Shown here: positions 25,353 to 35,401 of the stretch, piece after piece | How the letters are laid out: each line of letters begins with the position of its first letter | Numbering within the stretch: the stretch's first letter is position 1 | Assembly (NCBI GenBank): GCA_964572845.1 | Contig: CAZNFX010000012.1 | Location: 1-64,000, forward strand | Reading direction: 5' to 3' | Source of the DNA: Bin55 sp964572845 | GTDB lineage: Bacteria; Pseudomonadota; Gammaproteobacteria; Pseudomonadales; Azotimanducaceae | Length of the DNA stretch: 64,000 nucleotides | Position numbers and translations under genes: made by a program | Notes under the pieces: generated by a model | Told to the model about the DNA's origin: nothing | The model's input: only the letters and a program-made list of their open reading frames with translations | Databases searched by the model: none

Positions 25353-28129
25353 TACAACGCACGCGCTACTTCGCGCGCTTCAAAGACCTCGATGCGGTCC
25401 CCTTCTCGCACGTCGTCGTAGTTCCGAACTCCTATGCCGCATTCGAAACCATTGCGTACTTCCATCACGTCGTCTTTGAATCTTCGCAACGACTCGAGCT
25501 CTCCTTCGTATATGACTGTGCTATCACGCAGCACTCGAATTCTCTTGTTGCGGAACACCGAACCTTCGACAACCATGCATCCTGCGATGTTGCCAAAACG
25601 TGGCGAATGGAACACATCTCGGACCTCCGCCGTCCCAACAATTTCCTCGCGCGTCTCGGGGACAAGCATGTCCTCGAGAATGCTCTTGATGTCGTCGAGC
25701 AATTCGTAGATGATGCTGTAGTATCGAACCTCGATTCCGTTTCGTTCGACGACGCTCTTCGCTGCGTTGTCCAGCCGAACGTTAAATCCAAAGATCATTG
25801 CATCGTAGGCAAGCGAGAGATTCACGTCCGATTCTGTAATTCCACCAACTCCAGAGCCGAGAACTTGGACGCCCACTTCCTCGTTGCCCAAGTCGTTACA
25901 GGCCTGCGCGATTGCTTCTAGCGAACCCCGAACGTCCGCTTTCAACACGACGTTGAGGATGCGTTTCTCCCCCTTACCAATATTGGCGAACATCGATTCC
26001 AGACGAGAACTTTGGCGAATCATCGTTTGCTTCTTCTGGCTCTTGTCCAAACGCGAGGCTGCCAGTTGCCGAGCCTGCTTTTCGTCCATTGCAACGTTGA
26101 AATCGTCACCTGCCGATGGCGCACCATTCAGTCCTAGCACTTCAACGGGAATCGCAGGACCAGCCTCTTCCACGGCTTCGCCACGGTCATTGAGAAGCGA
26201 ACGAACCTTACCGTAACACTCTCCCGCCAAGACGATGTCGCCTTTGCGCAATGTGCCATTCTGTACCAAGAGACTTGCTACAGGTCCCCGTCCGCGATCA
26301 AGCTTGGATTCAATGACAACACCTCTAGCAATTGCTTCGGGGAACGCCCTGAATTCGTGGACTTCAGCAAGTAGCGATATCGCCGTCAAGAGGTCCTCGA
26401 CTCCCTCGCCTGTTTCCGCGGAGACATCAACGAATTGCGTATCGCCGCCCCACTCTTCCGGCGAAACGCCAATGGTGTTCAGTTCGTTGCGCACGCGGCC
26501 GGGATCGACTCCAGGCAGATCAATCTTGTTGACCGCCACGATAATTGGCACCTCAGCAGCCCTTGCGTGCTGAACTGCCTCCTCTGTCTGAGGCATGACG
26601 CCATCGTCGGCAGCACAAACAAGCACCACGATGTCAGTGGCAGTAGCTCCGCGTGCACGCATGGCGGAAAAAGCCGCGTGCCCAGGCGTATCCAAGAACG
26701 TAATGGAACCTTGAGGAGTTTCTAGGTGATAGGCCCCGATGTGTTGGGTAATGCCTCCATGTTCTTCGCTCACTATTCGCGACTTGCGGATATAGTCGAG
26801 CAATGAAGTCTTTCCATGGTCAACGTGACCCATAACTACTACGACGGGAGAACGGCCTACCGACTCACCCACAGTTTGTTGAGCTGAAACCAGTTCCTCT
26901 TCCATCGGATCAGATGAAACTATCTTCACTCGGTGCCCCATTTCCTCAACGACAAGTGTCGCGGTGTCTACATCAACTAGCTGATTGATGGTCACCATTT
27001 CGCCAAGATTCATCAAGGTCTTGATCACTTCAGCGGATTTGACCGACATCCTGCGGGCCAGCTCGCCAACCGTAATCGCTTCGGAGAGCTCGACGTCGCG
27101 AACGATTTTCTCTACAGGCTTGGAAAACTCTCCGCCAGTCTTTGTAACTTCGAAGGCTCGTTTCCTCGCGCGGTCTCGGATCGAGCGTCTACGTCGGTCA
27201 CCGGTCTTTCTCGTGCCCGTTGAGGCAAAGTCCACAGTCTCACGTGGAGATTTGCCTGTCTTCTGTTTTCTCTCGTCGCGACGCTTGCCTCCCTTATCCG
27301 TGGAGAAGGCTTCAGCTTCGGCGCGCGCGAGACTTTCCGCGGCTTCAACTCGTCGTCGTTTTTCTTCTTCCCGCGCTCGTTCGGCCTCTCTTTCCCGTTC
27401 AACTCTCGCTCGTTCAGCCTCTTGAGCTTTAAGTTGCTCGGCATTTTGACGCTGCCTGGCCTCCTCTTGACGCTGAAGCTGCTTGCGACGAATCTCCTCT
27501 TCAGCCGCAATTCGCTTGTCTTCCTCCCTGCGAATTCGCTCCTTTTCCAATTCCAACTGAGTAGAGCCTTCTTCAGTAGTAAGGGGAGGTGCATCTTGAG
27601 GTTGCGGCTGTACTGCAGCGACATCGGAATCCTTGGTATCTAGTGCTTCTCGGGTCCTCTCCACCGTAGGGACACTAGGCGATTGTTGAATTTCGTCGGA
27701 TGTCGCTCGGGCCTTTGCCAATCCAGGAGTAGCCGTGCCGGTACCACTATCGGGGATCGTAGTGCCCTTGCGAACAATGCGACGTCGCCGAACCTTTTCT
27801 ACCTTGACGGTATTCGCCGAACGTTGAAGGCCCAAGGTTCCAGAGCGAGCTCGAGTGAGCGTTCCCAGACCTCCGCTCGACATTTCACGACGGCTTGAGG
27901 ATGGCGATGTCCTTTCCATTCGCCTAAGTCCAGTGTCTTCGTCTGTGCCCCCACGTGCCTGTCTTTCCTTCATATAGGCGACAAGCAATGCGACATCCTT
28001 GCTCGAAATCGAGTCGCTAGACTCTTTTTGGGGCAGTCCTGCCTGCGCAATGTTGTCGAGCAGTAGCTGCACATCGATGTTTTGCCGTTTGGCAATATCC
28101 GCTACTGTGTCTAGGGCTGGTGTGTTCAT
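25352..28129 (-). CDS. infB: Translation initiation factor IF-2
   Basis: GTPase that brings initiator tRNA to the 30S subunit. N-terminal IF2-N module, then a long charged Arg/Glu/Lys linker (about residues 190-330), a second IF2-N-like segment, and the G domain with GHVDHGKTSL, DTPGH and NKID. C-terminal domains follow. 925 residues, in the range for gammaproteobacteria. An internal start producing a shorter form, as in E. coli, was not identified. Confidence 0.98.
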   Translation of the reverse strand: MNTPALDTVADIAKRQNIDVQLLLDNIAQAGLPQKESSDSISSKDVALLVAYMKERQARGGTDEDTGLRRMERTSPSSSRREMSSGGLGTLTRARSGTLGLQRSANTVKVEKVRRRRIVRKGTTIPDSGTGTATPGLAKARATSDEIQQSPSVPTVERTREALDTKDSDVAAVQPQPQDAPPLTTEEGSTQLELEKERIRREEDKRIAAEEEIRRKQLQRQEEARQRQNAEQLKAQEAERARVEREREAERAREEEKRRRVEAAESLARAEAEAFSTDKGGKRRDERKQKTGKSPRETVDFASTGTRKTGDRRRRSIRDRARKRAFEVTKTGGEFSKPVEKIVRDVELSEAITVGELARRMSVKSAEVIKTLMNLGEMVTINQLVDVDTATLVVEEMGHRVKIVSSDPMEEELVSAQQTVGESVGRSPVVVVMGHVDHGKTSLLDYIRKSRIVSEEHGGITQHIGAYHLETPQGSITFLDTPGHAAFSAMRARGATATDIVVLVCAADDGVMPQTEEAVQHARAAEVPIIVAVNKIDLPGVDPGRVRNELNTIGVSPEEWGGDTQFVDVSAETGEGVEDLLTAISLLAEVHEFRAFPEAIARGVVIESKLDRGRGPVASLLVQNGTLRKGDIVLAGECYGKVRSLLNDRGEAVEEAGPAIPVEVLGLNGAPSAGDDFNVAMDEKQARQLAASRLDKSQKKQTMIRQSSRLESMFANIGKGEKRILNVVLKADVRGSLEAIAQACNDLGNEEVGVQVLGSGVGGITESDVNLSLAYDAMIFGFNVRLDNAAKSVVERNGIEVRYYSIIYELLDDIKSILEDMLVPETREEIVGTAEVRDVFHSPRFGNIAGCMVVEGSVFRNKRIRVLRDSTVIYEGELESLRRFKDDVMEVRNGFECGIGVRNYDDVREGDRIEVFEAREVARAL

Positions 28130-28168
28130 GTAGTCAATGGACCGTTCTTTGTCTAGTGTGTTCCCTAC

Positions 28169-29749
28169 CTAACTGCCCGCTGCGCCGAGCATTGGCTCGC
28201 GCGCCGTCATGATGAGCTTCCCGGCTACCTCCGCGTCAACGCCGATTTCCATCTCCAGTACGTCCGGAATCGCCAGATCGGCAAGCTCTGCTACCGTTCG
28301 GACGCCTTGTGATGCCAAGCGCCAGGCTATGACATCCGTCATCCCCTCCATACTCAAGAGTTCCACAGAAGGCGCATCCGATTGCGTGTCCGACTCTTCC
28401 TCGCCTGCGTTTTCCTGCAGTGCTTCCGCGGCGCGTTCACGCAAAGCTTGAACGATTTCTTCAGTAAAGCCTTCAATCTCGAGCATTTCGTTGATGTCTA
28501 CATAAGCAACCTCCTCCAATGAAGTAAAGCTCTCCTCCACTAGAACCTGTGCTAAGTCTTCGTCCACTTCAAGGCGAGACATGAACATCTCGACAAGTCT
28601 TAGCTCTTTCTCTTCCTGTTCCTTTATGGCATCGTCATATCGCCGGATATTGAGCTTCCATCCGCTAAGTTCGCTGGCAAGTCTTACGTTTTCGCCATTT
28701 GAACCAATTGCAATTGCATGGTGTTCTTGTCGAACAAGAATGTCCATTGAGTGCAAATCGTCGTCCCGCATAATCTGCTCGATGGGGACCGGGCTCATTG
28801 CATTGACTACCAATTGCACGGGATCCGCATCCCACTGAACCACATCGATGCGCTCATTGGCCAATTCGTTAGAAACTGCCTGAACCCGTGAGCCGCGCAT
28901 TCCTACGCAAGCGCCCACGGCATCAATGCGACGATCATTGGTCGTAACTGCTATCTTTGCGCGTTGACCAGGAATCCTAGCTGCACCACGTATTTCGATG
29001 ACCTGCTCTGCAATCTCCGGTACTTCCAATTTGAAGAGCTCCACAAGCATTTCGGTGCAAGTGCGAGACAGAACCAACTGAGGTCCCTTATTCTCCGGAT
29101 CAATTCTCAAGAGGTATGCTCGAACCCTCTCCTCTACTCGATGAACCTGTCGGGGTATGAGATGCTCCCTGTAAAGTGCACCTTCCACGTTGTTGCCAAG
29201 ATCAAGCGTTACTACGGAATCGCGGTGCGACCGTTTTACCGTGCCGCTGATCAGCTGACCGACCTTGTCGCGATAGTCTGTAGCAACGCGTTCCCGCTCC
29301 GCTTCCCGTACCTTTTGAAATATCACTTGGCGCGCTATTTGCGCCATGATCCGTCCAAAATCGACGTTTGGCCAGGACTCTTCCCAAGTGTCGCCAATCG
29401 CCAATCCCGATTCCTTCTCCTGCGCCTCCTCAAGCGTCAGATGCGCATCCGGATTGAACGTCTGGTTTTCCCAATCTAGCAACTCTTGGCTTCCTTGCCC
29501 TATTTGGTGATCAGGTTCTTGGATCGGAACGGCATTCATTTTGTCCGGGTCGACCACCGTCCACACGCGATAGGTGTTGCATGTGTTCGCTTCCCAGTTG
29601 ATCGAAACGCGAAACTCGGCGTTTTCTCGAACCCTTCGTTTCGTCGCGGTAGCAAGGGCGGCTTCAATGGCCCCGAATACGACATCTTCCGAGATCCCTT
29701 TTTCGTTCGATACGGACTCGACCGCAATCCTTATTTCCTTGAAATTCAT
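28169..29749 (-). CDS. nusA: Transcription termination/antitermination protein NusA
   Basis: Binds RNA polymerase and modulates pausing, termination and rrn antitermination. N-terminal domain (MNFKEIRIAVESVSNEKGI, EAALATATKRR), S1 domain (around VGQLISGTVKRSHRDSVVTLDL), two KH domains, and two C-terminal acidic repeats (around residues 395 and 470). 526 residues from ATG 29749. The frame is open 32 codons further upstream but that part has no family match and overlaps rimP. Confidence 0.97.
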   Translation of the reverse strand: MNFKEIRIAVESVSNEKGISEDVVFGAIEAALATATKRRVRENAEFRVSINWEANTCNTYRVWTVVDPDKMNAVPIQEPDHQIGQGSQELLDWENQTFNPDAHLTLEEAQEKESGLAIGDTWEESWPNVDFGRIMAQIARQVIFQKVREAERERVATDYRDKVGQLISGTVKRSHRDSVVTLDLGNNVEGALYREHLIPRQVHRVEERVRAYLLRIDPENKGPQLVLSRTCTEMLVELFKLEVPEIAEQVIEIRGAARIPGQRAKIAVTTNDRRIDAVGACVGMRGSRVQAVSNELANERIDVVQWDADPVQLVVNAMSPVPIEQIMRDDDLHSMDILVRQEHHAIAIGSNGENVRLASELSGWKLNIRRYDDAIKEQEEKELRLVEMFMSRLEVDEDLAQVLVEESFTSLEEVAYVDINEMLEIEGFTEEIVQALRERAAEALQENAGEEESDTQSDAPSVELLSMEGMTDVIAWRLASQGVRTVAELADLAIPDVLEMEIGVDAEVAGKLIMTAREPMLGAAGS

Positions 29750-29762
29750 AATGACAACGCTG

Positions 29763-30221
29763 CTAGCTGAACGATGGCACAAGCCGCGCGCGGCGCAATT
29801 GATCAAATTCCACCACAAACTCATCGTTCTCGAAATCGATACCAAACTTTTCCGTATCGCTGAATCGCAATCGACCGCGCAAATGTGAGCGCCCTGACTT
29901 GGGCCACAAGAGTCGCACGTCGATCAATTCGCCAAGATACGCCTGGAACTGCTCGGGCTTGAAAAGCACTCGATCCAATCCCGGTGATGAAACCTGGATC
30001 GTCAGGTTTTTCGGCAACACCTCCTCGACATCCAACACGGCTTCGATTTGATTGCTGACAGTCGCGCAATCGTCGACGTCCACACCTTGGTCAGATTCGA
30101 TGAACACGCATAGGGTTGCCCGTTGGCCACGGCTCGAGTAGTCGATTCCCCAGATGTTGAAACCCATCGCTTCTACCGTTGGCGCTAGCAATTGTTCCAG
30201 TCTTGTCCTCTGCGCTTCCAT
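29763..30221 (-). CDS. rimP: Ribosome maturation factor RimP
   Basis: Needed for 30S subunit assembly. Motifs GFNIWGIDYSSRGQRATLCVFIES, DDCATVSNQIEAVLDVEE and VSSPGLDRVLFKPEQF are diagnostic. 152 residues. Sits between tRNA-fMet and nusA, as in E. coli metY-rimP-nusA-infB. Confidence 0.97.
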   Translation of the reverse strand: MEAQRTRLEQLLAPTVEAMGFNIWGIDYSSRGQRATLCVFIESDQGVDVDDCATVSNQIEAVLDVEEVLPKNLTIQVSSPGLDRVLFKPEQFQAYLGELIDVRLLWPKSGRSHLRGRLRFSDTEKFGIDFENDEFVVEFDQLRRARLVPSFS

Positions 30222-30451
30222 CGTGCCTCAATGCTCGATACGACACATCCTCGCGCTTCCTGCGGAAACGCCAGTTCCATGTTTGGGAGACACCGATTCG
30301 AACCTATCCAAAAAACCAAGGTCGGCCTTTTCGATGTTCGATAACAAAAGACGCCTCATGCCTGCGTCTCCCGTCGTCCGATGCGGGAGGCAAACACAAG
30401 ACGATCTGCAAATGATGCAGCGCTTCAGCGGTAGCGCAACTGCGACCATCG

Positions 30452-30527
30452 TGGTAGCGGGGGGAGGATTCGAACCTCCGACCTATGGGTTATGAGCCCA
30501 TTGAGCTACCAACTGCTCCACCCCGCA
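30452..30527 (-). tRNA. Initiator tRNA-fMet (anticodon CAT)
   Basis: 76 bases with encoded CCA. Anticodon loop CTCATAA is closed by three consecutive G-C pairs (GGG/CCC), and the D stem has A11-U24; both mark bacterial initiators. The first acceptor pair is unpaired, as initiators need, but it is U1.U72 and not the usual C1.A72. The T arm is GGAGG-TTCGAAT-CCTCC. The gene lies upstream of rimP-nusA like E. coli metY. Confidence 0.95.
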
Positions 30528-30636
30528 TCAGCAACGGCGAAGATTATAAAGATTCCAAAGGCAATAGGCAAGCTTGGGCAGCCTAAATCTGCCTTTGCAC
30601 ACTGGTCAGCAGTGGACCAAGTGCCAACAGGTGTTC

Positions 30637-30723
30637 TGGTGCCGAAGAGAGGACTCGAACCTCCACGGGCATGAGCCCACTACCCCCTCAAGGTAGCGTG
30701 TCTACCAATTCCACCACTTCGGC
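30637..30723 (-). tRNA. tRNA-Leu (anticodon GAG)
   Basis: 87 bases with encoded CCA and the long variable arm of class II tRNAs (GTGGGCTCATGCCCG region). Acceptor GCCGAAG pairs with CTTCGGC. Anticodon loop TTGAGGG gives GAG, reading CTC and CTT. It stands between secG and tRNA-fMet, like E. coli leuU next to secG. Confidence 0.96.
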
Positions 30724-30766
30724 TATGAATAGCCAGTCCCGTGGACTGGCGCGGCAGGCTATTTCA

Positions 30767-31249
30767 TCAGATATCCGGTATTTGCGAAGTATCCCCAGTT
30801 TCGCTCGGCGAGGCGTCGTCAACGCTCGCTTCGTTGTCTGAGCTGGCGTCTGGGAAGTCGGGCATGTCGTCTCCCTCTAGGGGCATGCCAAAATCCGTTT
30901 CCTCGTCGCCTTCAGCACTTGCTTGATCTTCTGTCGAACCAGTGAGGTCATCGCCAACTTGCTGAAGCGAGGGCAGGCTGTCCGTAGTAAAGCCCTTAAG
31001 GCTGTCTGCTCGTTCTTTAGCTGTGAAAGCGAGTCCAAAAGCAATTAAGAAATAGCCAATAGCCAGTGCAGCCGTGAATTTGACCACAAAGGATGTGGCG
31101 CCCGAGGACCCGAACAGTGTGTTCGCTGCGCCGCTGCCAAATGCGGCACCAATGTCTGCCCCTTTGCTCTGCTGAATGAGTACTAGAGCACCAAGGGACA
31201 CCGACACAACGACAAGCAATATCAGTAGAGTAGTTTCGAATAGTTCCAT
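30767..31249 (-). CDS. secG: Protein-export membrane protein SecG
   Basis: Small SecYEG translocon subunit. Two membrane segments at residues about 3-22 and 55-75, separated by the family loop VLIQQSKGADIGAAFGSGAANTLFGSSG. The C-terminal 80 residues are acidic, rich in Asp/Glu/Ser, longer than in E. coli (160 versus 110 residues). Starts three bases after tpiA; the two tRNA genes follow. Confidence 0.95.
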   Translation of the reverse strand: MELFETTLLILLVVVSVSLGALVLIQQSKGADIGAAFGSGAANTLFGSSGATSFVVKFTAALAIGYFLIAFGLAFTAKERADSLKGFTTDSLPSLQQVGDDLTGSTEDQASAEGDEETDFGMPLEGDDMPDFPDASSDNEASVDDASPSETGDTSQIPDI

Positions 31250-31252
31250 GAT

Positions 31253-32026
31253 TTAGTTACCAGACGCGATACTGCAGATCGCATTAAATTGGTCTACGTC
31301 GAGCGAGGCGCCCCCAACAAGAAATCCATCTACATTGGCTTGCGAAATCAATTGTGACGCGTTGTCGACCTTCACGCTGCCTCCATACAAGATCCGCAGT
31401 TCCTCACCAGTCACTCTTGCTGAATCGGCAATCATACTACGAAGATGATGGTGCATGTCTTCGGCGTCTTCGGGAGTTGCGACAACCCCTGTGCCAATTG
31501 CCCACACAGGCTCGTATGCAATCTGTGCACGACCAATGATCGAGGATTCGCATTCTTTCAACACTTCAGCGACCTGATTCCAGACTACGTCCTTCGCAAT
31601 GCCACTTTCCCGCTGCTCAAGAGTCTCTCCAACACAGAGAACAGGAGTCAATCCAGCTTCACAACACGCTAGAAACTTCTGTGCGACTATCCGGTCGGTC
31701 TCATGAAACATTGAACGTCGTTCGGAGTGCCCGACAATTGCAAATGTGCCTCCCAGATCACCTACCATTCCAGCGGATATCTCGCCCGTATAAGCTCCAT
31801 CATCTTCAAAGTGCACATCCTGGGCACCAACACCTATGGATGCCTCTCGGCTTGAAGCCAATGCTTGCAAATACAGCGCGGGTGGCGCAATCCAAACGTC
31901 GACACTGCTAGGAGTTTGCAATCCGGTCATGAACTCGCGACACAAGTCATGGGAGCCATGCATTTTCCAGTTCGCAATTACGAGAGGCGTGCGCAACCGC
32001 AAAGTCCAAAGCCCGATTTCATTCAA
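31253..32026 (-). CDS. tpiA: Triosephosphate isomerase
   Basis: Interconverts dihydroxyacetone phosphate and glyceraldehyde-3-phosphate. Motifs ANWKMHGS (catalytic Lys), GHSERR (catalytic His), AYEPVWAIGTG (catalytic Glu) and GGSVKVDNA. 257 residues from ATG 32026; homologues usually begin nearer to RTPLVIANWK, so an internal TTG about ten codons later is also possible. Followed at three bases by secG. Confidence 0.96.
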   Translation of the reverse strand: MNEIGLWTLRLRTPLVIANWKMHGSHDLCREFMTGLQTPSSVDVWIAPPALYLQALASSREASIGVGAQDVHFEDDGAYTGEISAGMVGDLGGTFAIVGHSERRSMFHETDRIVAQKFLACCEAGLTPVLCVGETLEQRESGIAKDVVWNQVAEVLKECESSIIGRAQIAYEPVWAIGTGVVATPEDAEDMHHHLRSMIADSARVTGEELRILYGGSVKVDNASQLISQANVDGFLVGGASLDVDQFNAICSIASGN

Positions 32027-32067
32027 TAGTATAGCTAGCAGAAGGTTCTACGGATGGAACGCTCGGA

Positions 32068-32089
32068 GCGGAATTTGGCTCAATTCCGC
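32068..32089 (-). terminator. Hairpin between glmM and tpiA
   Basis: A perfect 8-base-pair inverted repeat, GCGGAATT-(6)-AATTCCGC, begins eight bases after the glmM stop. No T-run follows, so it is not a classical intrinsic terminator. It may protect the glmM mRNA end or attenuate read-through into tpiA. Confidence 0.35.
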
Positions 32090-32096
32090 AACCAAG

Positions 32097-33470
32097 TCAC
32101 TTGGGATCGCCTGTTGCTTGTACACATCGGTCGGCAATCTCTTTCACCAACGCTGGATCCTCACCTTCGACCAACACGCGAACGACCGGTTCGGTTCCGG
32201 AAGGTCGCACGACTATCCTAAGAGCTTCTCTAATTGTCGGGTTGATTCCAGCAAGAGCACCATCGATCGCTTCGCACGCGGCAGTCTTGGACGAGTTTCC
32301 TACACCAACATTCACTAGAGCCTGTGGTTGGAGAGTGAGATCCTGCACGATGTCCGACAGGTCCCAGCCGTTTGATTGACACGACGCCAATACTTGCAGA
32401 GCGGAAATGATCCCATCGCCTGTCGTGGTACTCTCGTGACACATGATATGACCTGAAGTCTCGCCGCCCAGACCCCATCCCAATTCCGTCATTTTCGAGT
32501 GAACGTGGCGGTCGCCAACATCGGTGCGAACAAAGGGAATGCCGAGATCCTTCAACGCTGTCTCAAGCCCGAGGTTTGTCATCACGGTACCCACTACGCC
32601 ACCGAATTCTCGGTTGGCGTACTTCCGCGCCTTGGCTAGGCAATACAAAATGTGGTCCCCGTCAAGGAGTTGGCCTGTTGCGTCAACCATAGCTACTCGA
32701 TCTCCGTCGCCATCAAACGCTATCCCGAGATCGGCATGCCGGTCAACTACCTCCCTAGTCAAGCTGCTCGGAGAAGTCGTGCCACACATACGATTGATGT
32801 TTCTTCCATTGGGAGAGGTTCCAATGCTCATCACTTCGGCTCCAAGCTCGCCAAAGATCAATGGTGCAATTGCATAGGTCGCGCCATGCGCACAATCAAG
32901 TACGACTCGCAAACCATTGAAATCCAAGTCGCCGTTCAAAGACTCCTTGCAGAAGTCCACGTATTGACGAATCGCATGGTTCGGTCTCGTCGCCTTGCCA
33001 AGTGAATCTGCCTGTTCAGTCTCTAACCGACTGTTCATCATGCCTTCAATTTGCGCTTCAGTCTCGTCGGACAGCTTCAGACCCGAATTGTCAAAGAATT
33101 TCAGACCGTTGTCTTGAAACGGATTGTGGGATGCACTGATGGCGACGCCCAAGTCTGCCTTCATTGACCTTGTCAAAAACGCAATGGCCGGCGTTGGCAT
33201 TACTCCCAATAACCCAACATTTATGCCTGAAGCGATAAAACCTGCTTCCAATACCGACTCCAGCATGTAGCCGGAGGTTCTCGTGTCCTTGCCAATGAGA
33301 ACACTCTTCCCGCCGTTTTCTCGTACCACCGATCCCACAACCCATGCGATCTGTAGGCACGCTTCCGGCGTAATGGGATATTGACCGACCCGACCCCGTA
33401 TTCCGTCCGTTCCAAAGAGAGGACAGTATTCAGAATCTGAATGGGATGGCGAACGAGGCGTAGATCTCAC
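32097..33470 (-). CDS. glmM: Phosphoglucosamine mutase
   Basis: Converts glucosamine-6-phosphate to glucosamine-1-phosphate for UDP-GlcNAc synthesis. Motifs FGTDGIRGRVG, the phosphoserine loop AISASHNPFQDNG, the metal loop DGDGDR, and RPSGTEP near the C-terminus. 457 residues including about 17 extra N-terminal residues before the usual start region. Eleven bases after ftsH. In Pseudomonas folP lies between ftsH and glmM-side genes; it is absent here. Confidence 0.96.
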   Translation of the reverse strand: MRSTPRSPSHSDSEYCPLFGTDGIRGRVGQYPITPEACLQIAWVVGSVVRENGGKSVLIGKDTRTSGYMLESVLEAGFIASGINVGLLGVMPTPAIAFLTRSMKADLGVAISASHNPFQDNGLKFFDNSGLKLSDETEAQIEGMMNSRLETEQADSLGKATRPNHAIRQYVDFCKESLNGDLDFNGLRVVLDCAHGATYAIAPLIFGELGAEVMSIGTSPNGRNINRMCGTTSPSSLTREVVDRHADLGIAFDGDGDRVAMVDATGQLLDGDHILYCLAKARKYANREFGGVVGTVMTNLGLETALKDLGIPFVRTDVGDRHVHSKMTELGWGLGGETSGHIMCHESTTTGDGIISALQVLASCQSNGWDLSDIVQDLTLQPQALVNVGVGNSSKTAACEAIDGALAGINPTIREALRIVVRPSGTEPVVRVLVEGEDPALVKEIADRCVQATGDPK

Positions 33471-33481
33471 CTCAGGCGCAG

Positions 33482-35401
33482 CTAAGAGTCTTCAGCCGGT
33501 GATGCGAAAGGCGATGGTTCGTGCTCTTCCGCGGGGCTTTCAGAGACGGATTCGCCCGACGCGGAAGTCTGTTCGGGTGGTGTTGGGGCACGCGGTTTGC
33601 CTCCGGCCATTATGTCCCCAACTTGCTCAGGAGAAAGGGTTTCATACTCGATCAGAGCATTGGCCATGACATGGAGCTTTTCAATGTTGTCTTGAAGAAT
33701 GTCCTTCGACCTCTCGTACAGCCTATGCACGATCGAACGAATCTCTTCATCAATTTTCTTGGCTGTATTGTCTGATACTGTCGTACTGGGCGTACCCGCT
33801 GACATTCCTAGAAACACCTCGCCTTCGTTCTCATCGTATTTCAGTGGACCCAATACTTCGGAGAATCCCCACTTGGTGACCATGTTGCGAGCGAGTTGCG
33901 TAGCTCGTTCCAAATCGTTGGCTGCTCCAGTGGTGATTCCGTCGATACCATTGACCAACTCCTCGGCAATTCGTCCGCCATAGAGAGTACAGATCTGAGA
34001 CTCCACAGCGGTACGACTCAGGCTGTACTTGTCCTCTTCTGGTAGGAACATGGTTACACCCAAAGCACGTCCCCTGGGAACAACGGTAATCTTGTACAGA
34101 ATGTCGTGTTCTGGCATGCAATAGCCCACAATGGCATGCCCTGCTTCATGGTAGGCGGTCACCCGTTTTTCCTTGTCTGACATGACCATCGACTTGCGCT
34201 CTGCGCCCATCATGATCTTGTCCTTGGCCTTTTCGAATTCCTCCATGCCAACCAGTCTCCTGCCTGCCCGAGCTGCAAACAGGGCCGCCTCGTTGACGAT
34301 GTTCTCTAGATCTGCGCCGGAAAATCCAGGCGTTCCACGGGCGATGGTCAAGGAATTCACATCCTCGGCAATTGGCACACGTCGCATGTGCACCTTCAAG
34401 ATTTGGTCACGACCCCGAATATCGGGAAGCGGTACGACGATTTGACGGTCAAACCGCCCCGGTCGAGTAAGCGCCGGGTCCAACACGTCAGGTCGGTTGG
34501 TTGCCGCGATTACGATCACACCGTCGTTTGGCTCAAATCCGCCCATTTCAACGAGCAGCTGGTTGAGCGTCTGTTCCCGTTCATCGTGACCGTTGCCCAG
34601 CCCGGCACCGCGGTGACGCCCAACGGCGTCGATTTCATCAATGAAGACTATGCAGGGCGCATGCTTCTTTGCTTGTTCAAACATGTCGCGCACACGGGAT
34701 GCTCCCACGCCAACGAACATTTCGACAAAATCAGATCCTGAAATCGAGAAGAAAGGCACTTTGGCCTCGCCCGCAATCGCTTTTGCCAGCAACGTCTTAC
34801 CCGTTCCAGGTGGACCGACCATGAGGGTGCCGCGCGGAATTCTGCCGCCAAGCTTCTGGTACTTGCCGGGATCACGGAGAAACTCGACCAACTCCTGAAC
34901 ATCTTCCTTGGCTTCCTCTACTCCCGCTACGTCAGCGAAGGTGGTCTTCACGTGCTCATCTGAAAGCATCTTTGCCTTGCTCTTGCCAAATGCGAGCGGG
35001 CCGCCGCGACCCCCAACGCCTTGCACCTGACGCATCAGAAGCATGAAAACAGCCAAGATTATGAGAATGGGAAGTACGGCAAAGAACAATTGCATCCAAA
35101 AGCTGTTGCCGGTGTCTTCAGTGCCGCGGATCTCTACGTTGTGATCCTCAAGATTCTGCAGCAATTCAGCGTCGTCAATGGGAATTCTGACGACCTTAAA
35201 GGTGTTTCCCTCGCGGTTTTGAACCTCAATGATGTCGCGTTTAAAGGTAACCGCTTTGATGTTGCCTTCGGCCACGTGTGTTCGGAAGGCCGAATAGCTG
35301 ATTTCATCCGGTTCGGCTTTGCCAACGAAATTGTTGAAAAGGGTAAGCAACACCAAGGCTACTATCACCCAAAGCAACAAATTTTTTGCCATTGTGCTCA
35401 A
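33482..35401 (-). CDS. ftsH: ATP-dependent zinc metalloprotease FtsH
   Basis: Membrane AAA+ protease that degrades sigma32, LpxC and damaged membrane proteins. Two membrane segments (about residues 6-24 and 105-125) flank a periplasmic domain. Walker A GPPGTGKTLLAKAIAGEA, Walker B FIDEIDAVG, SRH, and the zinc site HEAGH. 639 residues. TTG 35401 has AGGGGGG about eight bases upstream; ATG 35392 (MAKNLLLW) matches the usual N-terminus. A GCCGAC/GTCGGC hairpin lies in the leader at 35418-35434. Confidence 0.97.
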   Translation of the reverse strand: MSTMAKNLLLWVIVALVLLTLFNNFVGKAEPDEISYSAFRTHVAEGNIKAVTFKRDIIEVQNREGNTFKVVRIPIDDAELLQNLEDHNVEIRGTEDTGNSFWMQLFFAVLPILIILAVFMLLMRQVQGVGGRGGPLAFGKSKAKMLSDEHVKTTFADVAGVEEAKEDVQELVEFLRDPGKYQKLGGRIPRGTLMVGPPGTGKTLLAKAIAGEAKVPFFSISGSDFVEMFVGVGASRVRDMFEQAKKHAPCIVFIDEIDAVGRHRGAGLGNGHDEREQTLNQLLVEMGGFEPNDGVIVIAATNRPDVLDPALTRPGRFDRQIVVPLPDIRGRDQILKVHMRRVPIAEDVNSLTIARGTPGFSGADLENIVNEAALFAARAGRRLVGMEEFEKAKDKIMMGAERKSMVMSDKEKRVTAYHEAGHAIVGYCMPEHDILYKITVVPRGRALGVTMFLPEEDKYSLSRTAVESQICTLYGGRIAEELVNGIDGITTGAANDLERATQLARNMVTKWGFSEVLGPLKYDENEGEVFLGMSAGTPSTTVSDNTAKKIDEEIRSIVHRLYERSKDILQDNIEKLHVMANALIEYETLSPEQVGDIMAGGKPRAPTPPEQTSASGESVSESPAEEHEPSPFASPAEDS

